From contig VDFB02358134.1 of the NCBI GenBank assembly GCA_007258455.2, positions 214,257,565-214,321,564 of the forward strand: a stretch of 64,000 nt of DNA, in the 5' to 3' direction. The position numbers and the translations under genes were made by a program. The number at the start of each line of letters is the position of its first letter. The first letter of the stretch is position 1. The stretch comes from Sequoia sempervirens. Lineage: Eukaryota > Streptophyta > Pinopsida > Cupressales > Cupressaceae. A model generated the notes under the pieces. The model was given only the letters and a program-made list of their open reading frames with translations. It searched no databases and was not told the origin of the DNA. Shown in pieces: positions 22,301-32,927 of this stretch.

Positions 22301-24061
22301 CAGGTCTTGGATCTCACCCTTCCTTATAACCTGTTGCTCGGTAGACCATGGATTCATGCCATGAAGGCGGTCCCTTCCACGTATCATCAGTGTCTTAAAT
22401 TCCCTTACAATGGCACAAAAATAACCATAGATGGTGATCTTGATCCATTTCAATATTGTACCAATCTAAAAGAGATCCCCCAACGTCAAGTGCCAGTGAA
22501 CCAAGAGGCCTCATCATCCAATTCATCCTCTTATGTTGATCCATCCACACTCACTCGAACATCTACTTCACCCTCACTTCCTACCACTCCTAGGGTTGAG
22601 ATCCAAGACAAGGGTTGTGGAGAGTATTACATGAGGACTTCTTATTGTGTTAGCCATTTGGTTCCTCCTAAGTCATATGGTTTACCTACAACAGGTAGGG
22701 GACAGTCTATGATCACTATACACGTTCCCCTCACAACAACATTTACTAAATGGGGTGAATTAAGCAAAGAGGTTGTAGATGCAGAAGATGTCACTTCCTG
22801 GCTGTATAGGGAAGATGATGAGAAACCACTCTTACTTGCTCATATTCCTACAAATCTATATGGAAAGGGTTTCAAAATTATGCAAAGCAAAGGATATGAT
22901 GGACAAAGTGGTTTAGGCTTAAACCAAGATGGAAGAATTGAACCAATATTTGTTTCTCAGTGGCCAAAAGGAGTAGGGCTAGGGTTTCAACCGATTCAGA
23001 TTGGCGTTCCTAGTACCCCATTACCCTTACTTGAGGAAGTATGTGCTTTAGAAGATATTAAGACATCTCACGAACCAGTGGACCAATATCATTGTAACTC
23101 CCCTGACTCTAATGATTATGAGTGGGATTCCCTATCCTCTACTTCCATGGACCTTGACAAGTAATTTGGAGAACTTGACTTGATGTTAAGTTCCTCACCC
23201 AATCCCTTAAATTCCTGTCCACTAAATAAAATGACAAAAGGGGAATGGTTTAAACACTACTATTGGGAATCACTTGATCCTACCTCTTGGCAACCTAAAC
23301 CACTTGTTTTTGACAGTCAAACCTTGGCCTTAGTTCCACCTATCCATCCACTTAGACTAAAACCTAAGAGAAAAATAGACCTAGTACAAGATTTTTGTAA
23401 TCACATGAATAATTCGATCTTTACCTTGACCCCATTAGACTTTGATAACTCCGACGATGACATGCCCTTAGTCTATCCCCAGCTCATTGATTGGGATCAA
23501 CAAGACGCACCTGTCTTAGACACTTTTGAGAACAATGAAGCAATTGCTGAGTTCCTAGGATTACGAGAAGGCATACCTAACGGGGATCATAAGGCTGGTT
23601 TTACCATTGACTTGGACAACAAAGCATATTTTGGGGAATCTGTTCAACCCTCCAGTCACAATAATGAGAAAAAGAATAAACAAAATAAAAAGGATGAGTC
23701 TCTAGGTGAAAACCGAAAGGCACCTTTAGACAATGAAAAAGTAAAAAGAAAGGACGCATCCGAAGGTGAAAACCTCTCTAAGGCACCTAAGGATGGAGGT
23801 TTGAACATTCTCCCCATTGTACAAGAAAAGTCACCCATGCTCATTGAAGAATCCGTAGAAGTCAACATAGGCACAAAAGAGAATCCTCGACTGGTTTATT
23901 TTGCAGCGTCATTGACAACAGAAGAGAAGCCAGAGTTCCACAACTTCTTTGCACAGAGACAGATAAATTTTTCTTGGTCATATGTCGACATGCCAGGGTT
24001 AGATCCTAAACTTGTTCTGCATCATTTTCCCTTACAACCAGGTGCCAAACCAGTGAAATAG
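19331..24061 (+). pseudogene. gag-protease part of the element D polyprotein
   Basis: I start at ATG 19331 (MVETRSKRRERENM), the first ATG in the frame that runs unbroken in phase to 27133. The N-terminal part is Ser/Thr/Pro-rich, then a Gln/Asn-rich repeat region (about 19985-20330, units such as NQNPFSQIGSQN). The capsid core reads LMRLFSRSLVGIALEWFSGL and FFQRWRTIASRCP, with a zinc-like CDYHRTKGHNLQNC at about 21430. The protease has RRVLVDGGAGLNLC (22110) and YNLLLGRPWIHAM. A G-patch follows (KGFKIMQSKGYDGQSGLGL, near 22870). A disordered charged linker leads to RT. In-frame stops: TAG at 19493, 20135, 20216, 21401 and 24059, TGA at 20603, TAA at 23162. No frameshift. Confidence 0.9.
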
Positions 24062-27000
24062 AAGCTAAGAAAAATGCATCCACAAATTGCTTTATTAGTC
24101 AAGGCAGAACTCAAGAAGTTGTTAGACGTTGGTTTCATCAGATCTATCAACTATGCCGATTGGATCTCCAATATTGTACCAGTCACTAAACCAACTAGGG
24201 GCATCCGCATCTGCACTGATTTTAGAGATATCAACAAAGCTTATCCTAAGGATGACTTCCCTTTGCCTAACATAGACATGATAGTTGACATGACAGCAGG
24301 ATATGAGATGTTGTCCCTTATGGATGGATTTTCAGGATATAACCAAATCAGAATTGCAACTGAAGATCAACCTAAGATGGATTTCACTTGTCCTTGGGGA
24401 ATGTATTGCTGGAATGTTATGCCCTTCGGACTCAAGAATGCAAGAGCAACCTATCAACGTGCCATGACTACTATCTTTCATGATCTAGTACACACTTGTA
24501 TGGAGGATTATTTAGACGACCTTATTGTAAAATCCAAGACAAGGGTAGAACATCTACAGGTTTTAGTCAAGATATTTCAGAGGCTGGAAAAGTATAAAGT
24601 GAGACTCAATCCAAAGAAATGTGTGTTTGGAGTCAAGTCAGGAAAGCTGTTAGGTTACATCATTTCTAGACGAGGCATTGAAGTGGATCCGGCTAAGGTA
24701 AAAGCAATCATAGACATGCCTCCACCCACTAATCTCACTCAACTAAGGACACTACAAGGAAGACTGCAATCCATCAGAAGATTTATAGTGCAGTTAGCAA
24801 ATAAGACACATCATTTTCAACATCTACTTAAGAAAGGAGTACCCTTTGTATGGACAACTAGGTGTGGAGAAGCTTTTCAACTGATTAAAGAATATTTACT
24901 CACACCACCTATCTTAATGCCACCTATTGAAGGAAGACCATTGATTCTTTATATTACGGCAACCCATTCATCACTTGGAGCATTGCTTGCACAGAACGAT
25001 GATGAAGGTCATGAAAGGGTAGTTTATTATATCAGTCGGACTTTGGTAGGTTATGAGATCAACTATAGTAACATTGAACATTCCTATCTTGCAGTAGTAT
25101 TTTCTACCCAAAAATTGAGGCACTACATGCTAAACCATCAAACAATGCTAATTGCTAAAATAGACCCTCTGAAATATCTTCTCAGCAAGGCAGCATTAAC
25201 AGGGCGACTGGCCAAATGGGTTATGATACTTAGTGAGTATGATATCCAGTATGTAGAAAGAAAAGCTATTAAAGGACAGGTCATTGTTGATCAGTTAGCT
25301 GACGCACCCATACAGGAAGATCACCCATTAGTTGCAGACTTTCCTGATAAGTTCATATTCACATTTGACACAAACATAACATGGAAATTGTACTTTGATG
25401 GCTCACATACAAATCATGGTTCAGGGGCTGGCATACTATTTATTACACCACAGGGTGATGCCATCCCTAATTCATTTAGGATTGCATTCCCATGCACTAA
25501 CAACATGGCAGAATATGAAGCTCTAGTCATAGGGTTATGCATGGCAGTCAAGTGGAAAATTAGGAACCTACAGGTATATGGCGATTCCCAACTGGTAATT
25601 AGAAAGGTAAATGATGATTATGAGACTAAGGATGAGAAGCTTGCTCCATACAAGTGCATGGTTGATAGCTTTAAAGAGTACTTTGACAAAGTCAAATTTC
25701 ATCAAATACCTCATGTTTTAAACAGGGCAACAGACGCTATGGCTACAATTGCATCACTTCTTGACATTCCTAACAATGTGCCTAAGTTTGAGTTCTTGGT
25801 AGAACAAATTTTGGTCCCAGCCTACGATATCCCAGATTCTGAAATGGTGTGTGACATTGTTGGTCCTGATTCTCCATGGTACAGAGAAATCTATGATTAC
25901 CTTCATGCCAAAGTCATACCCACTAGCCTATCCAATAACCAATATAGGACATTCCTCCACAAGTCAGCCAAATACACCATCGTCGGAGACACCCTATATA
26001 GACGTGCCTTAGATAATACCCTACTGAGATGTCTTGATTCTATTGAAGCACAAGCAACCTTGCGTGGGGTGCATGAAGGTATATGTGGTTCCCATTCTAG
26101 CGGTCCTACCTTAGCCAAAAAGATTATGAGACTAGGTTATTACTGGCCTACTATGGAAAAAGACTCATATGTCTTTGTAACAAAATGCTGCCAATGCCAA
26201 GTTCATGGAGACTTGATACATGCCCCAGCACAGGAGCTTCATCCTATAACATCACCATGGCCCTTTGCCCAATGGGGACTCGACCTCATAGGTAAGATCC
26301 ACCCCACATCATCTAATGGACACAAGTTCATTATCACTGCCACTAAGTACTTTATGAAGTGGATCAAAGCCATTCCTATGACATACATTACTGCCACACA
26401 TATTTCTAGATTTATCCTAAACTATATCATCTGTCGATATGGTGTCCCTCAGTCCGTAATCACTGATAATGGCCACCCATTTAAGAACCGAGAAGTTTTC
26501 CACCTGTGTGAGGAATTCCATATCCAACATCACTTTTCCACTCCATACTACCCACAAGGTAACGGCCAAGCAGAGGCATCTAACAAGACCATCATTAGAA
26601 TCCTCAAGAAGACTGTCAATGATGTTGGTCGTGACTGGCATTTACAGCTTAACCTGGCCTTATGGGCTTATCGCACAAGTATATGTACTCCCACTGGTGC
26701 TACTCCATATTCACTTGTATTTGGTTCTGAAGCTATTCTACCTATTGAGGTTGAGATTCCTTCCCTAAGGGTATCCCTGAAAGGCCACATTAATGATGAA
26801 GAGTACCGAGTATCGAGACTCCATGAGCTACAATTCCTAGATGAGCAAAGACAGAAGGCACTAGACCATCTCCAAGCATATCAGAATCACCTTCATCGTA
26901 GCTATAACAGGAAGGTTTTGAACATAAACTTTGACATTGGTGACTTGGTTTTGATGGAGAACCCAAATAATCAAGCGAAAAGAGAAAAACCAAGAAAGTT

Positions 27001-27133
27001 TGAACCTAACTGGTTAGGACCTTATATTGTTATAGAAGCTTTTGGATCAGGAGCGTACCAACTCTCTACTCTTGAAGGGGAACCATTGTCCTCACCAATC
27101 AATAGTCTGCATTTGAAGAGGTTCTATGCATAG
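24062..27133 (+). pseudogene. RT-RNase H-aRNH-integrase part of the element D polyprotein
   Basis: This 1019-codon stretch from ATG 24074 has no internal stop. RT: WISNIVPVTK, TDFRDINKAYPKDDFPLP, LMDGFSGYNQI, MPFGLKNARATYQRAM and the active site CMEDYLDDLIVKSK. RNase H (24940-25310): LYITATHSSLGALLAQ, VVYYISRTL, LRHYML. aRNH (25375-25760): LYFDGSHTNHGSGAGI, NNMAEYEALVIGL, VYGDSQLV, RATDAMATI. Integrase: zinc motif with GVHEGICGSH and CCQCQVHGD, then WGLDLIGKIHP, VITDNGHPFKN and GNGQAEASNKTI carrying the D, D, E triad, and a C-terminal NWLGPYIVIEAF domain. It ends in TAG at 27133. This is the standard Tat order, with aRNH behind RNH. The stop at 24059 cuts it off from gag-protease. Confidence 0.95.
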
Positions 27134-27199
27134 CTTCTGAGAGCTTTGTCTTAATTAGCAAAAATACAAAAAAAATTAGAAAATCACAAAAAAATCATT

Positions 27200-27350
27200 A
27201 TCAAGGTGAAAACCTGGCAAACAGGCGTCTTGGTAACACCAAAAAAATTAGATAATCTAGAAAATAGTAAATACAAATCATTCTTCCAATAGTGAAAACC
27301 ACTTCGGTGGTGCTTTGGATAGGTACCATGGTGAAAACCTGGCAAACAGG
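27200..27350 (+). repeat. Two copies of a GGTGAAAACCTGGCAAACAG unit
   Basis: The 20-base word appears near 27204 and again near 27329, each followed by GCG and within similar surroundings, just after the end of integrase in element D. Confidence 0.6.
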
Positions 27351-27817
27351 CGCCATGTGTACTCGACTCTGCTCCTTTTTCTACTATTATTCTAATCTAT
27401 CTTGTACATAGTCCTTATCATTGTATATAGTCCATGATCTTGTATGTACCACCTTATCCCTGTACATATCCCTTATCTTTCCTATCCATCACTTGTATAT
27501 ACCATTCATAATAAGTGGTAGTCTTTCCCATAACTTGGAACGATTGACATTGAGTGCATTTCATATCCCCCATTTTACCCTATTCATAATCGATTGGTCT
27601 TATACTCGACTGGGGGAAAACACTTGACGTGCGTCATATTGGTTCTTACATTGGCTGTGTTGAAGACGTAAAAGCATAGAAAAATCCAAAAACATCACAA
27701 AATGTCCTGAGAAAAGCCAAAAACATCAAAAAACTTCAAAAAAAAAAAAAAATCAGAACATTTCGAAAATCCAAAAAAATAGAGTCAAAGTCAGTCGCAC
27801 TTGTTAGTCTTTGTCGT

Positions 27818-28215
27818 TTTTCGAACTACATTGCCTCTGAGACTGGATGTAGGCAAGACCATCTCCCGATGTGCCCCCGAGGCATTAGGTCAGTCTGTTT
27901 AGGTTTGTCTGTATAAAATCATGATTCAATCCATATGTCTATATGACAAGGTCATGGGTCGTGTTGAACTACGAGGTCTCTGCGTGTATAACATAGGCAA
28001 GGCCATCAATCGATGAGCCCCCGAGGCCGCACTAGGTCAGTCCATTAGGGTTCATCACATTAACTAGCACACACGTCTTCTATTTTTAGTCAGTCTTGTC
28101 AATCAAATTCAAGTTGAACTGTGAGGTCTCTGTGTGTACAATGTAGGAGAGGCCATCAATCGATGAGCCCCCGAGGGCGCACTAGGTCAGTCCTTTAGGG
28201 TTTATCATCACACAC
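27818..28215 (+). repeat. Three-copy tandem repeat in the 3' spacer of element D
   Basis: Copies start near 27822, 27963 and 28112. Each has GAACT(A/G)...CTCTG, a GTAGG(C/A)..AGRCCATC segment, then GAGCCCCCGAGG and TAGGTCAGTC. Copies 2 and 3 are the most alike; the period is about 140-150 bp. No reading frame. Confidence 0.75.
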
Positions 28216-28329
28216 AGTCAATTGTCAACGCATCGTCTCAAGTCATGCATCAATCTGGTGAACAAGTCAGCAATGTCTCTGAGTCAAATCCAACAACTTG
28301 TCAAAACAGAACAATCAAAATAGATCAAT

Positions 28330-28680
28330 GAATGTCTGCTACAGGATGTGTCCTTCCTGGAAACAGACATCATCATAGCAATCAACCTGTATCTTATTCA
28401 GGATGGGTTCTTCCTGAATACTGATATCAACAAAATAATTTATGTCTTATACAGGATGAGTCCTTCTTGCATAATCGACAAGGTTAAACAATCAAACATA
28501 GACTTACACAGGTTATCACATCAATGGTATCTGACTCAACGTCTTATACGATACATGTGTTTCTGAAACCAGGCTTTGTCATGCCTTATACAGATAGTCA
28601 TAACATCGAAACCAGACTCACAGTCTTATCCAGTATGTGTATCTCCTGATATCAGGCTCTATCAAATCAATCATTTTATC
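28330..28680 (+). repeat. Short dispersed repeat TCTTAT.CAGGATG.GT..TTCCTG
   Basis: Four or five degenerate copies (near 28340, 28390, 28445, 28560 and 28625) of a stretch with CAGGATGNGTNCTTCCTG. The intervening sequence is CATCA-rich. Noncoding. Confidence 0.55.
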
Positions 28681-28779
28681 AATCAAAACAAATCAAACAA
28701 ACAGATCAAGTTTTGGCAAATATTTTATTGGCTTTTTGAATTTATGGCTTATTTATCTTATCATTTATCTTGAATTGAT

Positions 28780-28990
28780 GACTAGGAATTATGTTACTAG
28801 CTTTCTCAAGGATGTCCCATGAAGGATTTAGAGAAGCAACGATGTATCAGAATTCTATTTTCGTTAACTGATGTCTGTAAACTATCTTTTAACTTTGATT
28901 GTTGAGTCATGTTACTAGTTTCCTCAAGGATGTCCCATGAAGGATTTAGAGGAGAAATGATGTTTCATGACCCGTCTTTTACTTTGTTTG
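28780..28990 (+). repeat. Two-copy tandem repeat around CTCAAGGATGTCCCATGAAG
   Basis: The 20-base core with flanks (ATGTTACTAG before, GATTTAGAG after) occurs near 28806 and 28924, a period of about 118 bp. Noncoding. Confidence 0.7.
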
Positions 28991-30011
28991 CTATTTGTGG
29001 TTTGTCCTGACAAAAAGACTGGGGCAACTTGTGCCCTTAGTATGAGTTAATGACAATCCTTGTCTATGACTGTCTGTTATCAGCAAGTGGATGACCTTGC
29101 ACACCTTGATCTATGTCATATCATGGTGTTTTTCTCCATTTGTATTAGTCCTGCCCAATGATGATAAAGTGAAATACCTTTTGTGATACAACAAAACATC
29201 AAAGATTGCTAATACTAACATCTATCTCCTCTCTTTCGTTCTTTCTCGAGCTTTCTTTCCGCACTAACAGTTCTTCTTTCTTGCATTATGATGGAGTCCT
29301 ATGACACAAAACATTATACATCATCCTGCATCAACATACATATTAGAAAAATACATACATATAGGCATGTTTCATATCTAGATCATCATGGCATAATAGA
29401 TATTCATCATCAAATAATACATATCATAAACATTCCATACATAAAGAAACTGTAAATACATGCATCACATTACATTTGTATAGCATCATATGTAGCCGGT
29501 ATCATACATATACCATCATATTACATCTCATAATTATAAATTGCATACATCACATAGAATCAACATTATCTCATTAGCTGCATAAACATCATAAAATACA
29601 TATACTCATCCATCACATAGGCATATCATATAAACATCACATGTACAAATAAGGATTGCATAATCAATAAATAAAAATGCATATCATGAGAATCACCGCC
29701 AAAATCATATATATATATATATCTCAACTGTGTCACATCATAATGTCATAATGTATCAATAATACATAGAAGCCCGTAGGCTATAATATCAAAATACAAT
29801 GTCTCACAAGTGGTACCCCTATCCTGAACTACCACTGCCATCATGCCGGGAGTGTGGGGGAATGATGATGGGAACCCGATGATCTCTGAGCTGAGGGAGG
29901 TCTGTCATATGGACCTGCTCTGCGTGGCTACTCCACCCCCTCTATGCTAACTGTCCACATGTGGGTCCTAGTATGAGACCTGCTACTGTGTGCTGCTGAG
30001 AAATTGGGAGC
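28991..30011. other. Noncoding spacer with CATCATA-rich low-complexity DNA
   Basis: No coding signature. From about 29320 to 29760 the sequence is a degenerate mixture of CATCATA, ACATACAT and CATATCAT words, with a run of TA dinucleotides near 29708. It separates the integrase side of element D from the end of the antisense PMD gene. Confidence 0.55.
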
Positions 30012-32549
30012 CTATCTCTCTGGTGGAATCTCTACCTCATACAGATCCTCATAGTATCTCTCCCTCTCCCCAGCTCTAACTAGCTCTCTGGGGAATGCAA
30101 CTGATGGTCTTGTGCACAATGCCCTGAGCTCTGTGAATCTCTGCTCAGTCTCCTGTCGCCAAGCTATAGCCTGATCCCTGTCCATAAAAGCTTTGTCTCT
30201 CTCCATCTGATAAGTGTCTGTCTCGGCAATCAAAACTCCCATCTGCTCATCCAAGGACGCAACTTGGGCACACAATGTATCAGTGTTTGGATCCACTGCC
30301 CCTATATCATCCTGCCTGTCCCTCACTCTCCCATCCTCCTCGTCATCTAGCTCCTCCAGGATCTGATCTCGGATCTCTCTCTCATGATCATTATCCTCAT
30401 CATCATCCTCTTGGTAGGCTCCTAACAAACCCAGAGCATCAATCTCTGCCTCCTCTCTGCCTGCCTCCTCGGCACCTGCCTCCTCCTCCACCGGGATGTC
30501 TGGGATGGCTGCCTCTACTGGCTGCACCTCCTCTCCACCTCTCGCAATGTCCTCCTCTCCCCCTCTGGAAATATCCTCCTCTCCACCTCTTCCAACATCT
30601 GGCATGGCCACATCCTCCTCTCCTCGCCCCTCCTCATGGATCGGTGATAATGGTGGTCCTCATCCCCCCGACCACGTCTCCCTCTCCTGCCTCCATGCCA
30701 TCCACCTCGGCCATCATCTCCTCCATCTCCATGGCCTCCTCTACCTCCTTGGCCTCTACCTCGCGGACCTGTCCCTTGCTGCTCTACCACCGTTGGCCGC
30801 TCTGGGCCTATCAAGGGGATCGGCCTGTGTGCTGCCCACCACTGATCATACTCTGTTGTGGTCCCTAGGTCTGCTGGTCCATCTCTCCATCCCCATGGAA
30901 GTTCCTATAATCCATCAATATCTGCCTCTGCTGTGGCCATTGGAATCTCTGGACCCCATAGCGGGACCTCTCGTGATGATCTGGCAAACTCTGCCCATCC
31001 TCTAGGTACATCCTGCACCTCTCCAAACTGCAGTAGGACATGATCTGGCAACTACCACTCTATAATGTGGATATGTGATACTATCCGTCCAACTAAGTAC
31101 TGTGCCTATCTGCAAAATGGCAAGTGCTCATCCTCATCTGACCACTCCTCACAATCCAGGTACGGCCTCTAGGTAAACTGTTGCATGGTGTCTATGGCAT
31201 GTCTAAAGTAGCCCGTATCTCCAATATGATGATGCATGTTCACCCCCACATAGTGAAAGGCGTAAGGCACTCCATGTGGCAGATCAACTGTCGTAGGTGG
31301 CCAAAAGATTGTGATATGCTCCCACGCCAATACCATCAAGAGCGTGGTGCCACAACTCATCGATTGTGCCTCTCGGTAGGAAATATCATGCAAATGGAAG
31401 TATAACATCCCAAGTACACAGGAACCCCAAGCATACACAACTCGACGCTCGAGCATGCCCACTAGCATCTCCCCCCATCCCACAGGAAAACCATGACCTC
31501 GGCGGTCAAGAAGTACTATACCACCTATCAATGTACGCAATAGACAGTCCAACTATCTATACCTCTGGGCCACAACCCACCACCTAATCTCATAATCATC
31601 GAACCCTAACTATCTAATGTCAGCATGGGGGTAGTACCTACACATCTCAGCAACACCCCTCTGAGTATCATATGCCACCCATGTGAGGCAGTCTAAGGAT
31701 CCTATACACATCCTCTAGGGTAACCATGGCCTCTCCAGTCAGTAGGTGGAAGGACGATGTCTCCGAGTGCCACCGCTCACCTAACACTGTCAATAGTCCC
31801 CAATTCCCTCGAATCTAGGGCATATCGATCAAATGCAATAAACCTAGATGCCATAGAACTCGTTGCTCTACCGGCCGCAAGCTGTCTCTGAATCGAAACG
31901 TAGTAGGTCTCGACTCCCGTGTATAAATCATGTCTAATACAACCTGCAATGGCATTATACATGTCTTATGTCAGCCTCAATCATCTATTCTAGTGCAAAC
32001 TGACTATACTACATAAAATGCAAATGCATCGTTATTTTGCACATGCGTCATTATTTTTCACATGCGTCACTTTTTAACAAATGCGGTTCATAAACTTCAC
32101 ATGCGTCATTATTACACAAATGCGGTTACTTATATCACATGCGTTGCACTACATTCAAATGCGTTGAAATATAAATGCTGCGTTGCATAAAATTCAAATG
32201 TGTTTCACAATAATCACATACAACTTTTCTAAATGCAAATGCAATGCACAAAGTCAGACGCATTTCAAAAATAAACAAATGCGTTGAATCGCATACTACC
32301 TATGCAAACTAGCCTACATAAAACTACAGATGCAGTTTTCCACATACACATACGTCGTTCGCGCACACAAATGCCGTGAATTGATAAAGTGACACATGAC
32401 TAAAAATTGAATTAAATGCATTAAAATGCGCGCAAATCAAAAATTTCAAAAGGCAAGTTTTAGGTCCATACCGGGGGGTCCGCGCCGGCTGGTCTTTGGA
32501 ATGTTTAGATCCTGTATGTGCGATGGTGAGTAGCCGGAACTGGGGACAT
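30012..32549 (-). pseudogene. Antisense gene for a plant mobile domain (PMD) protein, carried by element D
   Basis: Predicted exon 1 is 32549-32472 (ATG, 26 codons, TAA at codon 15) and exon 2 begins at 31943 in the same phase. Exon 2 shows the PMD signature: VEQRVLWHLGLLHLIDM, GERWHSETSSFHL, LLTGEAMVTLEDVYRIL, a frameshift near 31680, LDCLLRTLIGGIVLLDRRG, YAWGSCVLGMLYFHLHD, AWEHITIFWPP, LPDHVLLQFGEVQDVP and EYDQWWAAHRP. Beyond about 30900 come an Arg/Gly-rich stretch and an acidic tail with a possible coiled coil, in a shifted frame, ending at 30012. PMD proteins have been linked to silencing and to transposons; antisense PMD frames are known in Tat elements. At least two frameshifts and several TAG stops show it is broken. 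Confidence 0.8.
31944..32471 (-). other. Predicted intron of the antisense PMD gene, filled with GCATNTG repeats
   Basis: On the minus strand the donor reads CCG|GTATGG (32471) and the acceptor ATTGCAG|GTTG (31944), joining two frames in phase. About eleven copies of GCATNTG (seen on the plus strand as CANATGC) lie between 31980 and 32360, many as TGACGCATGTG or AACCGCATTTG. The same two words occur in the sense leader near 17220-17290. The intron is a prediction from splice consensus and frame continuity only. Confidence 0.55.
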
Positions 32550-32626
32550 CGTCACTAGAAATGCAGAGCAAAATCTCAATTTCTATGCTAGGTGGGTGCA
32601 AATGAATAGGTTTTTACCCCTATTCC

Positions 32627-32634
32627 TATATATA
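32627..32634 (-). promoter_or_regulatory. TATA box of the antisense PMD gene
   Basis: TATATATA, flanked as GGTATATATAGG on the minus strand, lies 78 bases upstream of the predicted ATG at 32549. That leaves room for a transcription start about 30 bases downstream and a short 5' UTR. The box is nearly palindromic, so direction is inferred from the gene. Confidence 0.5.
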
Positions 32635-32914
32635 CCTAGGGACTAGGTGTCATTTCTTTCCTACTGGCTGCGTTAACTTTCAATTTCGATCATCCTGTAC
32701 CCGTCCCTCCCATTTCCAAACTCCATTTTGCAAACTCTACTGCATTTTTGGCCATCCAATGTACTAATCGGGAGCATTTCCAATTTTTTCTAAACTTTTT
32801 GGAAATTTGTCAATTTTCCCGAGGGGGCATACCTTCACTTGTCTCATACTGGGGCATTACTGGGGCATATTTTTATCGATTTTCTTTGACACAACGCCGA
32901 AATGACATTGTATC

Positions 32915-32927
32915 AAAGAGGGGCAAA
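32915..32927 (+). promoter_or_regulatory. Polypurine tract of element D
   Basis: AAAGAGGGGCAAA directly precedes the 3' LTR start TGTAGACACCG. It would prime plus-strand DNA synthesis. It contains one interrupting C. Confidence 0.85.

Noticed and set aside
29700..29725. TA-dinucleotide run as a regulatory element
   Set aside because: It lies in a generally CAT/ATA-rich low-complexity stretch and has no associated gene start.
30275..31043. Plus-strand Pro/Leu/Ser-rich open frames
   Set aside because: They are the complement of the antisense PMD gene, whose minus-strand translation has clear domain motifs; the plus-strand products are low complexity.
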